Assembly: GCA_900316855.1 (NCBI GenBank)
Contig: ONEK01000003.1
Location: forward strand, 1 to 64,000
Length of the DNA stretch: 64,000 nucleotides
Reading direction: 5' to 3'
Source: an uncultured Lachnospiraceae bacterium
GTDB lineage: Bacteria; Bacillota; Clostridia; Lachnospirales; Lachnospiraceae
Part shown: positions 7,821 to 17,547 of the stretch, piece by piece
Layout: each line of letters begins with the position of its first letter
Numbering within the stretch: position 1 is the first letter of the stretch
Notes under the pieces: generated by a model
Database searches by the model: none
Told to the model about the DNA's origin: nothing
What the model saw: the letters and a program-made list of their open reading frames with translations, nothing else
Translations under genes and position numbers: made by a program

Positions 7821-8618
7821 TCAGCCAGGCGGCGCGAACTCTGCAACGGAAAGCTCGGCGGGATCATTGATCCTTAAGCGGATCGTGTGGGTACCGAGGC
7901 CGCGGCTGACGATCATTTCCGCATCATTCTCCTTCACAAGGCCCGCGCTGTAGCGCGGGAACAGGCGGTAGTCCGGGCTGAAAATCCCCCGGTTTCCGAC
8001 GCGGATGATGCCGCCGTGGATGTGTCCCGCAAGGACAAGATCCGCTCCCCATGCCGCGTAAACCGGGAAAAACTTCGGATTGTGGGCGAGAACCAGCTGA
8101 AACCGCTCCCTGTCCGGCTCTCCCAGATCCTCCCGCATTTCCGGAAGCGTCAGAGGGTTGCGGACAAATTTTTCATAATGCTCATAAGCGTGGGAGTATC
8201 CCCACAGGTCCATGCCGTGGAAGCAGGTCCTCTCATTATGGAGCAGCACCGCACCCGCTTCCCTGTAGTCCCGCATCAGGGAATCATACATTGCGCCGGC
8301 TTCCTCCCGGATTGTCACCTCATGGTTTCCATCCGCGATATAGACCGGAAACTCCGCCGAGAACCTTCTCACCAGGGAAACAGCCTCCGTCTTCCAGGAA
8401 TCGTCTCCCGCCCTTCCTTTACGGATGGATGGATTCGCAACGATGAGGTCACCCCCGATGAGCACCGCGTCCGGATGGTTCTGCCGCACTGCCTCCACAA
8501 CCGGCTCGTTGTCCGGTTCGTAGACCGTGTCATGCACGTCCGACACAAAGACGATCCGTACCGGCTCCTTTATTTTCGCTGAAATGATTTTATAATGTTC
8601 TGTCCTGAACCGGCCCAT
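7821..8618 (-). CDS. Metallophosphoesterase, YkuE-like
   Basis: Calcineurin-type dinuclear metal phosphoesterase. All family motifs are visible in order: SDVHD, GGDL, GNHE, AHNP and GHIHGG, which supply the Asp, His and Asn ligands. No signal peptide or membrane span is clear, so a cytoplasmic or peripheral enzyme is likely. Three close starts exist (GTG at 8645, ATG at 8627 and 8618); 8618 was chosen because the protein then begins MGRFRTEHYKI like its relatives. No strong ribosome site separates them. Substrate unknown; relatives of this type act on UDP-sugars, phospholipids or nucleotides. Confidence 0.85.
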   Translation of the reverse strand: MGRFRTEHYKIISAKIKEPVRIVFVSDVHDTVYEPDNEPVVEAVRQNHPDAVLIGGDLIVANPSIRKGRAGDDSWKTEAVSLVRRFSAEFPVYIADGNHEVTIREEAGAMYDSLMRDYREAGAVLLHNERTCFHGMDLWGYSHAYEHYEKFVRNPLTLPEMREDLGEPDRERFQLVLAHNPKFFPVYAAWGADLVLAGHIHGGIIRVGNRGIFSPDYRLFPRYSAGLVKENDAEMIVSRGLGTHTIRLRINDPAELSVAEFAPPG

Positions 8619-8644
8619 GCGACACATTATACCATGAGGAAGCA

Positions 8645-9949
8645 CTATTCCGCGTAGTAGTGCCCGGCGACCAGCTGACCGGTGTCTTTATCGCGCACAG
8701 TAATGTGATATTCCGGCAGTCCGGCTTCTTTGCCTTCTGCAGTTTCAGCCACGCAATCCGGATCCGGTGAGAATTGCTCCACCTCACGGACCCGGAGAAG
8801 CCCTGCTTCCTCCGCCTCTTTCAGGAGCTTTTGTTCCGGCTGCTCCGGTACCGCTCCCTTCCGGATCTCAAGCTCCGCTGTATTCGCTGATCCAAACAGG
8901 AAATTGACGCATTGCACGAGGGTACCGGCATCCGCGGCCCGCTCGTTAAAAGCGCTGCGATATCGTCTGTCATATTCCTCCCACTGCTGATAGGCGGGAT
9001 CCCCCCGGTGATCCTCCAGGGCAAAGGTGTCCGCAAGGTATTGCCCCAGATAGTCCGAGACCTTCGTCGCACCGGCAACATTGAGGTGAACCGTCGCCTC
9101 CGAAAAATCGGAATCATAGTCTACAAGACCGTCCTCGTATACCATATTCAGATAGGGAACACCCTCTTCCTCCGCGACCCGGTAAATTTCGTTTGCGCCC
9201 TCAAGGTTCTCCTTTACGCCCATATAGGGCAGGAAGACCAGAACCGGCTGAATATCATTCTCCCTGCAGTCATGAATAAACCTGCGGATATATTCGATAT
9301 TGACCGTGTCCTCACTGCCGGTTCCCTGATACTGCGGCACATCAGCATCCTCCTCATAGTCCGGCGGCGCGACCCTTCCGTCCGCAACTGCTCCCATGTC
9401 CACATTTTCGACCGGCCGGAACACACGGATGACATCCTGCGCTGTCAGCTCCTTCCAGCGGTTGTGGTACAGATAGAACGGGAACAGATATTCCCGCTGC
9501 ATGGCAATATCACTGAACAGGTCCCGGACCGCCCAGACCTTCGTGCGGGAAAACGGAATCCGGTCCCAGGTGATATGTGTCACCTGAACATCCCACCACT
9601 TGTCCACCCGCTCGGAGTTCAGCACATCCAGAACGGCAACCTTCGGCCTGTGCGTTTTTATCATCTGCCGGAACATCCAGTAGCAGATCGGCATGGACGC
9701 GTCGTAGCCCGCACAGTTGTAGCCGGTGATGCCATACTGTTCCCAGATCCGCATCGGATAAATGCCAAACAGCATATGACTCGGGCCGAAATACATCACA
9801 TCATAGGAGTCCTCCGGATAGCGGTAAAAATATCCCATCCTCTCCTGGGACTGCTTGTCAATACAGACCGCACTCACGAACTGCAGCAGCAGAGCTGCCG
9901 TCAGAACAAACGCGGCTGTTTTCATGTATTTTTTCGTTTTCAGACTCAT
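8645..9949 (-). CDS. Membrane-anchored SGNH-like protein, partner of MBOAT
   Basis: N-terminal membrane anchor (TAAFVLTAALLLQFVSAV) then an extracellular domain with FGPSHMLFGIYP, the GxSH-type first block of SGNH-like O-acetylation proteins (AlgJ/AlgX/DltD-like), and later VLVFLPY and VHLNVAG, the last resembling the block that holds the catalytic Asp/His. It follows an MBOAT acyltransferase in the same direction, the usual pairing. Such proteins move an acyl group, often acetyl, onto an exported glycan. The start is uncertain: ATGs at 10024, 9955, 9949 and 9925 lack clear ribosome sites; 9949 leaves a normal anchor. Enzymatic class is inferred from context more than from sequence. Confidence 0.6.
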   Translation of the reverse strand: MSLKTKKYMKTAAFVLTAALLLQFVSAVCIDKQSQERMGYFYRYPEDSYDVMYFGPSHMLFGIYPMRIWEQYGITGYNCAGYDASMPICYWMFRQMIKTHRPKVAVLDVLNSERVDKWWDVQVTHITWDRIPFSRTKVWAVRDLFSDIAMQREYLFPFYLYHNRWKELTAQDVIRVFRPVENVDMGAVADGRVAPPDYEEDADVPQYQGTGSEDTVNIEYIRRFIHDCRENDIQPVLVFLPYMGVKENLEGANEIYRVAEEEGVPYLNMVYEDGLVDYDSDFSEATVHLNVAGATKVSDYLGQYLADTFALEDHRGDPAYQQWEEYDRRYRSAFNERAADAGTLVQCVNFLFGSANTAELEIRKGAVPEQPEQKLLKEAEEAGLLRVREVEQFSPDPDCVAETAEGKEAGLPEYHITVRDKDTGQLVAGHYYAE

Positions 9950-10076
9950 CTGCATGCCAAAAGTCAGGATTAACTCCGGATGATGATTCCCGGATCGGCT
10001 CCCGATGGTACGGCGGGAATTCATCGGCGCAATGATCCGCGGATACTGCCGCAGTTATGATCGCCTATCCGCAGGA

Positions 10077-11594
10077 TCAGAACTTCGCGTAAATGAACGC
10101 GGATGCCTGATAGCCCGGACCGTACATGCCAAATACGGCAACGCAAAGAAACATCGCCAGATACAATGTCCACCGGACAGGAAGACTAAGCGCCGACACG
10201 CGGCTTCGTACGGAAGCTTTCCTGTGCAGCCGCTCCAGTGCAAACAGAAGGAACAGGGAAAGCACCAGAATCACCGAATCCTTTCCGTCAAGTCCCAGTG
10301 CCAGATACCCCTCTGCCGAAAACAGTGCCCTGTTCCCGGAAAACATCCCCCGGTACAGGCCGAGCGCATCCCGGAATGTGTCCGCGCGGAAGAAAACAAA
10401 TCCGGAGCACAGGCACAGGAACGTACGGGCTCTGCGGAACCAGCGGTTTAAGGTCCCTCCCTCCGTGACATGCAGCATTACGTTGATTCGATGCGCCGCG
10501 GGCTCCAGCAGCTGTCCGAGGATCATTAAGCAAGCGTGGAGCAGTCCCGAGCCGATGATAAATTTCAAACCGCCCCCGTGCCAGAATCCGATGAGAAACC
10601 ACAGGACCAGCATGGCAATGCGGGGCGGGATCTGCTTACCCTTCCTCTTTCCGAACCTGCTGATTGACAGCTCCCGGACCTTCAGGAGCGCCGGGGATTT
10701 CAGAAGCGGATACATGACGTAATTCTTAAACCACTCGCCGAGTGTGATGTGCCAGCGCCTCCACAGCTCACTCTCCGTTTCGGCAAGGAACGGAAGGTCA
10801 AAGTTCTCCGGCAGAGTAAATCCCAGCATCTCCCCGGCTCCGCAGGCGATATCCATGCAGCCGGAGAAGTCAGTGTACAGCTGGAGCGCAAACGCACCGG
10901 TCGCCATGAGGATATACCAGCCGGAATACGTGTGGTAATCCCCGTAAACCGCGTTAACCAGTACCGCCAGCCGCTCACTGATGACAAGTTTCTTGAAAAA
11001 GCCCCACAGAATGCGCTGCGCGCCACTTGTAATATGATTGTAATCAGGCCTTGCGGCAAGCCTGAACTGCCGCAGCATGGAGGGCGGATCCATCACAGGC
11101 CCGCTGGAAAGTGTCGGGAAGAATCCCGCAAAGGCGGTGAAACGAACGACAGAACGCTCCGCCCGCATTCCGCCCCAGTACACCTGGATCAGGCAGGCGG
11201 CAATGGTCAGCGTATAAAACGAAATGCCCGGGACTTCAGGAAGCCATACCGGAACCTGCAGCCCTCCCTGTGCAAGGAAAAACGGCACATAGCGGCAAAG
11301 GGCAAGAAGTGCAAAGATACCAGTGAGGAAAATTGCAAACCATACGGTTTTCATCCACCCCCGCGTGGATTCAACAACAAGGCAGCCGGTATATCCGGCC
11401 AGCAGGGACAGAACCAGAAGCAGCATTCCCTCCCTGCCGCCCGCCAGGTACATAAAGCCAAGATTCGCGGCGCACAGCACCGCGGTCCTGAGCCTCCCTG
11501 GCGCAATCCGGTAGAAAAAAACGATCAGCGCGCAGAAAATCAGGAAGCCGGCCGAGATCATCGAGAGCTGTTTTCCGAAGATTATTTCGAGCAA
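10077..11594 (-). CDS. MBOAT family O-acyltransferase (AlgI/DltB-like)
   Basis: Polytopic membrane-bound O-acyltransferase that passes acyl groups across the membrane to a secreted acceptor. Seen: about ten hydrophobic spans, FFPTLSSGPVMDPP, the segment LWRRWHITLGEWFKNYVMYPL, and LWFLIGFWHGGG with the invariant MBOAT histidine. 505 aa fits the family. The start appears to be TTG at 11592-11594, since AGAGGA stands 6 nt before it; an ATG 11 codons in is the alternative. It is followed by an SGNH-like partner. A hairpin module (11613-11632) lies directly upstream. Acceptor unknown; teichoic acid or a surface polysaccharide is plausible. Confidence 0.88.
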   Translation of the reverse strand: MLEIIFGKQLSMISAGFLIFCALIVFFYRIAPGRLRTAVLCAANLGFMYLAGGREGMLLLVLSLLAGYTGCLVVESTRGWMKTVWFAIFLTGIFALLALCRYVPFFLAQGGLQVPVWLPEVPGISFYTLTIAACLIQVYWGGMRAERSVVRFTAFAGFFPTLSSGPVMDPPSMLRQFRLAARPDYNHITSGAQRILWGFFKKLVISERLAVLVNAVYGDYHTYSGWYILMATGAFALQLYTDFSGCMDIACGAGEMLGFTLPENFDLPFLAETESELWRRWHITLGEWFKNYVMYPLLKSPALLKVRELSISRFGKRKGKQIPPRIAMLVLWFLIGFWHGGGLKFIIGSGLLHACLMILGQLLEPAAHRINVMLHVTEGGTLNRWFRRARTFLCLCSGFVFFRADTFRDALGLYRGMFSGNRALFSAEGYLALGLDGKDSVILVLSLFLLFALERLHRKASVRSRVSALSLPVRWTLYLAMFLCVAVFGMYGPGYQASAFIYAKF

Positions 11595-11612
11595 GTTACA
11601 TCCTCTGGCATG

Positions 11613-11632
11613 ACGCCTGTGTCAGCAGGCAT
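11613..11632. repeat. Module A hairpin before the MBOAT gene
   Basis: GCCTG, loop TGTCAG, CAGGC forms the short stem called module A here. The same core (GCCTG, six-base loop, CAGGC) occurs at 43788, 56856 and, slightly changed, 21758 and 21893. In this copy it is about 20 bp before the start of the MBOAT gene. Confidence 0.55.
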
Positions 11633-11703
11633 AAAAACATTCCGGTGTCAGAAGTACCCTTTAAGACAGAATGGCATATGATTTGCATCGCGGTTCTGTC
11701 ATG

Positions 11704-11737
11704 AAAAAGGCTCATGATGAGGATCACCATGAGCCTT
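11704..11737 (-). terminator. Terminator of alaS
   Basis: AAGGCTCATG and CATGAGCCTT (11707-11716 and 11728-11737) form a perfect 10-bp stem; read on the minus strand it follows the alaS stop and ends in TTTTT. Confidence 0.85.
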
Positions 11738-11744
11738 ATGGCTG

Positions 11745-14474
11745 TTACTGAAGCTGGCCTTCGAGGACTTCCCTTGCCTTCTGCAGCGCCTTCTCAATGC
11801 CGGCGGGATTTTTGCCGCCTGCCTGCGCCATGCCGGGGCGTCCGCCTCCGCCGCCGCCGACTTCTGCCGCAATGGCCTTTACAAGGTTGCCTGCGTGAGC
11901 GCCGTGCTTCATCGCGTCATCGGATGCCATGGCGACAAGCGATACCTTTTGGTCAAGATCGGAGATCAGGACTACAACGCCGTTCGTCTTCGCCTTCAGG
12001 TCATCCCCGAGATTCCGGAGCTCGTTCATGTCGACTCCTGACACATGTGCCGCGGCGAATTTAACACCATTGACGTCCACTACATTGTCCAGAACATTGC
12101 CGAGGGAAGCCTTGGCCTCTTTGCTCTTAAGCGACTCGTTTTCCGCGCGAACCTGCTTCAGCTCCTTCTGCAGGGAGCGGATGTGATCGGAAAGTGTCGC
12201 AGGGGTTGCCCTGACAAGCTCTGCCGCCTCATTCAGCTCCTTTTCGAGATGCTCATAGTACCTGCGCACATTGTCACCGGTCAGGGCTTCAATCCTGCGC
12301 ACGCCGGCGGCAACGCCGGTTTCGGACAGAATCTTGAACTGACCGATCTGAGCAGTATTCTTCACATGAGTGCCGCCGCAGAATTCCTTCGAGAAATCTC
12401 CCATCTCGACGACACGGACCTTACTGCCGTACTTCTCGCCGAACAGGGCCATGGCGCCGGTTTTCCTGGCTTCGTCGATGTCGAGGACCTCCGTCACGAC
12501 CGGAAGGCCTTCCGTGATCTTCGCGTTGACCTCGTCCTCCACCTTCTGCAGCTCTTCCTTTGTCATCGCCTGGAAGTGCGAGAAGTCAAACCGGGTCCTC
12601 TCAGCGTCCTGATACGAGCCCGCCTGCTCGACATGGCTTCCCAGAACATCCCTGAGTGCCTTCTGCATCAGATGCGTCGCGGAATGGTTCCTCGCGGTTG
12701 CCATGCGCTCCCTGGCATCCACCTTCAATGTGACGGTATCGCCCGTCCGGAACATACCCTTCTTCACCACGCCGATGTGGGCCACCTTGTTGCCCGCGAC
12801 GTGCTCGGTGCGCTGTACCTCGAAAACGGCAGCACCCTTTCCGAGAGCCGCTCCCTCGGAAGCATCCTCGGAAACCGCATCAGAGCCCGCGATGATCATC
12901 CCCGTATCGCCGACCTGGCCTCCCATCGTTCCGTAGAACGGTGTCACGTCCGTGATGATGGCTCCGGTCACGCCCTCGGACAGGGCATCAACGAGCTCAT
13001 CACTCTCGCCGGAGTCCTCAGCCGGCAGGGAAGCGAGAGCCAGGATCTTTCCCTGGTCTTCCAGCCTGTCATAGCCGGTAAAAGCCGTTGCAAGTGACGG
13101 ATCGAGGCTGTCATAGACAGAGGCAGCATGGCCGCTGTAATCCGCGTTTTTGCCGGATTCCATGCGGTCCTTCCTCGCCTGCTTCTTCTGGGCATCCATG
13201 GCAGCCTGAAAGCCTGCCTCGTCCACAGTAAAGCCCTTCTCCTCCAGGATTTCCTTCGTGTTGTCGAGCGGGAATCCATAGGTATCGTACAGACGGAACG
13301 CATCCTCCCCGGACAGCTCCTTCTTCCCGGCATCGGACAGGGCCTGCTCCATCTGGGCGAGGATGTCCATGCCCTGCTCATAGGTTCTGTCGAACTTTTC
13401 CTCCTCTGCCTTTACGACAGAGAGGATGAAATCCTTCTTCTCCTCCAGCTCCGGATAACCGTCCTTTGAGGTTTCAATGACATTCATGGCAAGCGTCGGC
13501 AGGAACGAGCCCTGAATGCCGAGCTTTCTTCCGTGACGGACCGCGCGGCGGATAATCCGGCGAAGGACATAGCCTCTGCCGTTGTTGGACGGCATGATTC
13601 CGTCGGAGATCATGAAGGTCATCGCCCTTGCGTGGTCCGTGCAGATCCGGACAGAGATATCCGACTCCTCTGTTCCCGGCTGCTCATACGCAGCCCCTCC
13701 TGCCAGCTCACAGATCAGGTCGCGCAGGCTCTTCAGCGTATCGACGTCAAAAATGGAGCCCACGTCCTGAACCGCTACCGCAAGACGCTCCAGGCCCATG
13801 CCGGTATCGATGTTCTTCTGGATCAGGTCCGTGTAATGGTCATGTCCGTCGTTGTTGAACTGGGAGAAGACGATGTTCCAGACCTCCATGTACCGGTCGC
13901 CCTCGCCGCCGACCACGTCCTCGGGGCCATTGCCGTACTTCTCGCCGCGGTCATAGTAAATCTCGCTGCAGGGGCCGCAGGGGCCGGAGCCGTGCTCCCA
14001 GAAATTATCCGCCTTGCCGAACTTGTAGATCCGCTCCGCGGGAATATGCATGTCGTTAAGCCAGATATTGTAGGCCTCGTCATCGTCGAGATAGACCGAA
14101 GGATACAGACGGTCCGGGTCTAGGCCGACGCGCTCGGTCAGGAACTCCCAGGCCCACGGAATTGCTTCCTTCTTGAAATAGTCACCGAACGAGAAATTGC
14201 CCAGCATTTCAAAATAGGTGCCGTGACGCGCGGTCTTGCCGACGTTCTCGAGGTCGCCGGTGCGGATGCACTTCTGACACGTGGTGACGCGGCGTCTGGG
14301 CGGAATCTCCTGCCCCGTGAACCAGGGCTTCATCGGCGCCATGCCGGAATTGATGATCAGTAGTGAATTGTCATTGTGCGGAACCAGCGAGAAGCTGTTG
14401 AGTCTCAGACACCCTTTCTCCTCGAAGAAGGAAAGGAACAGCTCACGCAGTTCGTTTACGCCTCTGTACTGCAT
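11745..14474 (-). CDS. alaS: Alanyl-tRNA synthetase
   Basis: Charges tRNA-Ala and edits mis-acylated Ser/Gly. Seen: class II catalytic core at the N-terminus (NELRELFLSFFEEKGC, and FEMLGNFSFGDYFKKEA), the editing domain with HSATHLMQKAL and CGGTHV zinc/editing residues, and the C-terminal Gly-rich C-Ala domain with GGGGGGRPGMAQAGG. 909 aa is slightly longer than usual (about 875), with extra acidic residues in the linker near ADYSGHAASVY. No T-box leader is visible in the 110 bp before it. It ends in a clear terminator and lies just downstream of the glycyl-tRNA synthetase gene. Confidence 0.98.
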   Translation of the reverse strand: MQYRGVNELRELFLSFFEEKGCLRLNSFSLVPHNDNSLLIINSGMAPMKPWFTGQEIPPRRRVTTCQKCIRTGDLENVGKTARHGTYFEMLGNFSFGDYFKKEAIPWAWEFLTERVGLDPDRLYPSVYLDDDEAYNIWLNDMHIPAERIYKFGKADNFWEHGSGPCGPCSEIYYDRGEKYGNGPEDVVGGEGDRYMEVWNIVFSQFNNDGHDHYTDLIQKNIDTGMGLERLAVAVQDVGSIFDVDTLKSLRDLICELAGGAAYEQPGTEESDISVRICTDHARAMTFMISDGIMPSNNGRGYVLRRIIRRAVRHGRKLGIQGSFLPTLAMNVIETSKDGYPELEEKKDFILSVVKAEEEKFDRTYEQGMDILAQMEQALSDAGKKELSGEDAFRLYDTYGFPLDNTKEILEEKGFTVDEAGFQAAMDAQKKQARKDRMESGKNADYSGHAASVYDSLDPSLATAFTGYDRLEDQGKILALASLPAEDSGESDELVDALSEGVTGAIITDVTPFYGTMGGQVGDTGMIIAGSDAVSEDASEGAALGKGAAVFEVQRTEHVAGNKVAHIGVVKKGMFRTGDTVTLKVDARERMATARNHSATHLMQKALRDVLGSHVEQAGSYQDAERTRFDFSHFQAMTKEELQKVEDEVNAKITEGLPVVTEVLDIDEARKTGAMALFGEKYGSKVRVVEMGDFSKEFCGGTHVKNTAQIGQFKILSETGVAAGVRRIEALTGDNVRRYYEHLEKELNEAAELVRATPATLSDHIRSLQKELKQVRAENESLKSKEAKASLGNVLDNVVDVNGVKFAAAHVSGVDMNELRNLGDDLKAKTNGVVVLISDLDQKVSLVAMASDDAMKHGAHAGNLVKAIAAEVGGGGGGRPGMAQAGGKNPAGIEKALQKAREVLEGQLQ

Positions 14475-14583
14475 ACTTGATGAACTCCTTATTTTGTATT
14501 CTCGATTTGGTTATGGCCGGATTGGGTGACCTCACTCGTGCCATTCGCCCGTCACCCCGAACCGGCCTTCAAAATCATATAAA

Positions 14584-15975
14584 TCAGAAGTCGAACTTTC
14601 CGTCAAACCATTCCTTCAGGCTGTCGATCGGAACGCGTACCTGTTCCATGGTATCGCGGCTGCGGATGGTCACCTGATGGTCGTTTTCGGAATCGAAGTC
14701 ATAGCAGATGCAGAACGGCGTACCGATCTCATCCTCGCGGCGGTAGCGCTTGCCGATGGCACCGCGGTCATCGTAATCGCACTGAAATTTCTTCGACAGC
14801 TCCGTATAGAGGTTCTGCGCGGGCTCCGCGAGCTTCTTCGAAAGGGGCAGAACGGCAATCTTGATGGGCGCGAGCGCAGGATGGAAATGCATCACGTTGC
14901 GCACGCTTCCGTCCTCGAGCGTCTCCTCATCATACGCCTCGCAGATAAAGGCAAGCGTCACGCGGTCGCAGCCAAGCGACGGCTCAATGACGTAAGGGAT
15001 ATACCGCTCCTTCGTATCCTCGTCAAAGTAGGTGAGATCCTCTCCCGAGAATTTCTGGTGCTGGGACAGATCATAATCCGTGCGGTCCGCAATGCCCCAC
15101 AGCTCGCCCCAGTCCGTGAAGGGGAACGTGTATTCAATGTCAGACGTCGCCTTGGAATAGAACGCGAGCTCCTCCTTCGCGTGGTCGCGGAAGCGCAGAT
15201 GCTCCGGCTTCAGGCCCAGCGTCGTCAGCCACTTCATGGCGTAATCCTTCCAGTACTGAAACCACTCCAGATCCGTATCCGGCTTGCAGAAGAATTCCAT
15301 CTCCATCTGTTCGAATTCACGGGTGCGGAACGTGAAATTGCCGGGAGTGATCTCGTTGCGGAACGACTTTCCGACCTGGCAGATGCCAAACGGCAGATGC
15401 CTGCGCGACGTTCTCTGCACATTTTTGAAATTGACGAAAATGCCCTGTGCCGTCTCGGGACGCAGATAGATCGTGTTGGCCGCGTCCTCCGTCACACCCT
15501 GGAACGTTTTGAACATCAGGTTGAACTGACGGATATCGGTCCAGTGGAACTGGCCGCACGAGGGGCAGGGAACCTTGAATTTGTTGATGAAGCCCATCAT
15601 CTCGTCATTGGACCAGCCGTCGACGGAGCTATCCAGGGTCAGGTTATTGGCGGATGCGTAATCCTCGATGAGATTGTCCGCGCGGAAACGCTCGCCGCAG
15701 CCCTTGCAGTCGAGGAGCGGATCCGAGAAGCTCTTGAGGTGTCCTGAGGCCTCCCAGGTTCTGGGATTCATCAGAATTGCCGCGTCGAGGCCGACATTCA
15801 TCGGGGACTCCTGTACGAATTTGCGCCACCACGCCTTCTTCACGTTGTTCTTCAGAAGGACGCCCAGGTTTCCGTAATCCCAGGTGTTGGACAGACCTCC
15901 GTAGATCTGGGAACCGGGATAAATGAAGCCCCTGTTGTTACAGAGCGCGACAATTTTGTCCATTGTTTTTTCCAT
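14584..15975 (-). CDS. glyQS: Glycyl-tRNA synthetase, single-chain dimeric type
   Basis: Charges tRNA-Gly. This is the alpha2 type, as in eukaryotes, archaea and many Gram-positives, not the split glyQ/glyS tetramer. Seen: N-terminal [21 protein letters not shown], a zinc-binding pair (CKGC ... CPSCG), motif 2 [23 protein letters not shown], and a C-terminal anticodon-binding domain. With the ATG at 15975, preceded by AGGAGA at 8 nt, it is 463 aa, normal for the family. It lies directly before alaS in the same direction. No T-box is visible in the short upstream gap. Confidence 0.97.
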   Translation of the reverse strand: MEKTMDKIVALCNNRGFIYPGSQIYGGLSNTWDYGNLGVLLKNNVKKAWWRKFVQESPMNVGLDAAILMNPRTWEASGHLKSFSDPLLDCKGCGERFRADNLIEDYASANNLTLDSSVDGWSNDEMMGFINKFKVPCPSCGQFHWTDIRQFNLMFKTFQGVTEDAANTIYLRPETAQGIFVNFKNVQRTSRRHLPFGICQVGKSFRNEITPGNFTFRTREFEQMEMEFFCKPDTDLEWFQYWKDYAMKWLTTLGLKPEHLRFRDHAKEELAFYSKATSDIEYTFPFTDWGELWGIADRTDYDLSQHQKFSGEDLTYFDEDTKERYIPYVIEPSLGCDRVTLAFICEAYDEETLEDGSVRNVMHFHPALAPIKIAVLPLSKKLAEPAQNLYTELSKKFQCDYDDRGAIGKRYRREDEIGTPFCICYDFDSENDHQVTIRSRDTMEQVRVPIDSLKEWFDGKFDF

Positions 15976-16036
15976 ATGATGTATCTCCTCTGTTCTGTAT
16001 GTTCTGATCGCTGTCATGCGGCCGAAGGCGCGTTCC

Positions 16037-16738
16037 CTACCGGAAGATAATGATTGCGGGCTGATCCTCGCTGACTTCCCCGGCTACGTCCGCTTCCGTG
16101 TCAGACGCGGCGCGCAGGTTCGTCCCCGCGTACAGAATCTGCCGCTGCGTGATGATATTGAGCGGTTCTGTTACGATGAGGCACAGATTCCCGCTCTGCT
16201 CCGACAGGTTGTCCTTTGTCAGGATTTTAGACATGTCATCCCGGTTGACCGCGGTATATGCCGTGGAGAAGTCATATCCCTGCGCAAGAGCGTCCGACAC
16301 CGGGCCCAGGAACATGGACCGTTCGTTGAACCTCACATAATCCTCACAGGAATCATACGTCAGCTCGAGCTTGGCGACCCCGTCCGTGACATTGAAGATC
16401 CCTTCCCGGATGTGTGAGCCGTTCTGCTGATTGTACGACGCAACACTCTGCCTGATCTCATCCGCGAGCTCTTCCTCGCTGTAGTACGACTGATCAAAGG
16501 ATTCAACCGAGGTGATTTTGACCCTGCCGTTTTTCCGGATCTCGGCTGTGGAGACCGCAAAACGGCTCGTTCCCTCATGGGAAACCGCACGGAACGCGGC
16601 AAACAGGACGAGCATCACGGCTGTCAGCACAAGAAGCCCAAGGCCAAGGATTCTGCGCTGTCTGCGGTTCAGTCCGGATTTCCTGCGTCTGTGTCGTTTC
16701 CGGCTGCCATTATGTTTTCTGGCTTTCCCTGATGTCAT
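16037..16738 (-). CDS. Single-span membrane-anchored protein of unknown function
   Basis: 233 aa. A very basic cytoplasmic head ([21 protein letters not shown], residues about 9-29) precedes one membrane span (about 30-48), and the rest is a soluble extracellular domain of about 180 aa with alternating charged and hydrophobic segments. No catalytic motif, lipobox or repeat is recognised. The positive head predicts the tail is outside. It lies between glyQS and recO, all in one direction, with a 102-bp gap to recO. It may be a family specific to Lachnospiraceae; that is a guess from the neighbourhood. Confidence 0.65.
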   Translation of the reverse strand: MTSGKARKHNGSRKRHRRRKSGLNRRQRRILGLGLLVLTAVMLVLFAAFRAVSHEGTSRFAVSTAEIRKNGRVKITSVESFDQSYYSEEELADEIRQSVASYNQQNGSHIREGIFNVTDGVAKLELTYDSCEDYVRFNERSMFLGPVSDALAQGYDFSTAYTAVNRDDMSKILTKDNLSEQSGNLCLIVTEPLNIITQRQILYAGTNLRAASDTEADVAGEVSEDQPAIIIFR

Positions 16739-16839
16739 CGATGTCTCTTGTTTTGTCCTGCCGGAGCAGGAATATACTACGCCACAATCTTTACTATTAT
16801 AAGCGGTGAAACAGGGATTCGCAACAGCTTATACGGCGG

Positions 16840-17520
16840 TCAGGAGCCGCCCGTCATGGTTTCGAGGACATCAAGCGATTTGAAATGAAGATGGAATGTG
16901 CGGTCCATGAGATGGTCCGCTATCCCGGCGAGCTCGTTCCGGTAAGGCTCGTCGAGTGTGAAGGTATAAAGCCCGGCCACAGGAGCCCGTTCGATGACCT
17001 GCAGGGCGTGCGTGACAGCCGGCGGGTACGGATTACGGGCAGGGATGCCCGGAAATTCACCCTCCACTACAATGCACTTGATCTCGAAGATGCTTCTCAC
17101 CAGCCGCGCCGGAATGCGGCCTGCTTCCAGTGCCCTCAGTGACTGGTACAGGAGCAGCAGCAGCATGGCTTCGTCGTTGTTCTCCCGCGTGATGTCCTCC
17201 GCAACCTCGCAGAAATATTCGCCGTACAGGGCTTCCTCCACATGCGTCCGGAAAAAAGGAAAAAAATTCTGAATCGTGGCTTCGACGATCGTATAGGAAT
17301 CCCTCCCCGCGTACATGCGGAACGTGCCGAAGCAGAACAGGTTCGCAGCGGCAACGAGGGCGGAGTTCGGTCTGCGCGCGCTCTTGGCAAAGGCGCTGAT
17401 CCTGCCCATCTCCCTCGTGAGCAGCACCACCCTGCGGTCATACTCTCCGACAGGCTGTGTGCGGATTACCATTCCGAGCACCTCAATATAGGGTTTTGTT
17501 TTTTCTCCCGCCAGGTGCAT
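16840..17520 (-). CDS. recO: DNA repair protein RecO
   Basis: RecO binds single-stranded DNA and, with RecR, loads RecA in the RecFOR repair pathway. Seen: the N-terminal OB-fold segment MVIRTQPVGEYDRRVVLLTREMGRISAFAKSARRPNS in pieces typical of RecO, then the helical C-terminal domain. The four-cysteine zinc knuckle present in B. subtilis RecO is missing; other clostridial RecO proteins look alike. Two starts are possible: 17520, with GGAG touching the ATG, and 17472, with GAGG at 8 nt. The longer one keeps the residues before GMVIR that relatives have. It lies 27 bp after era, a common pairing. Confidence 0.9.
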   Translation of the reverse strand: MHLAGEKTKPYIEVLGMVIRTQPVGEYDRRVVLLTREMGRISAFAKSARRPNSALVAAANLFCFGTFRMYAGRDSYTIVEATIQNFFPFFRTHVEEALYGEYFCEVAEDITRENNDEAMLLLLLYQSLRALEAGRIPARLVRSIFEIKCIVVEGEFPGIPARNPYPPAVTHALQVIERAPVAGLYTFTLDEPYRNELAGIADHLMDRTFHLHFKSLDVLETMTGGS

Positions 17521-17547
17521 CTCCAGACGCTTTCATTTGCAGGTCAT

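Noticed and set aside
14475..14583. T-box leader before alaS or the other synthetase genes
   Set aside because: The gaps before alaS, glyQS and gltX are short or lack the conserved T-box sequence and specifier arrangement.
16840..17520. RecO missing its zinc-binding cysteines as a defect
   Set aside because: Clostridial RecO proteins often look like this, so it is probably family-typical rather than a lesion.
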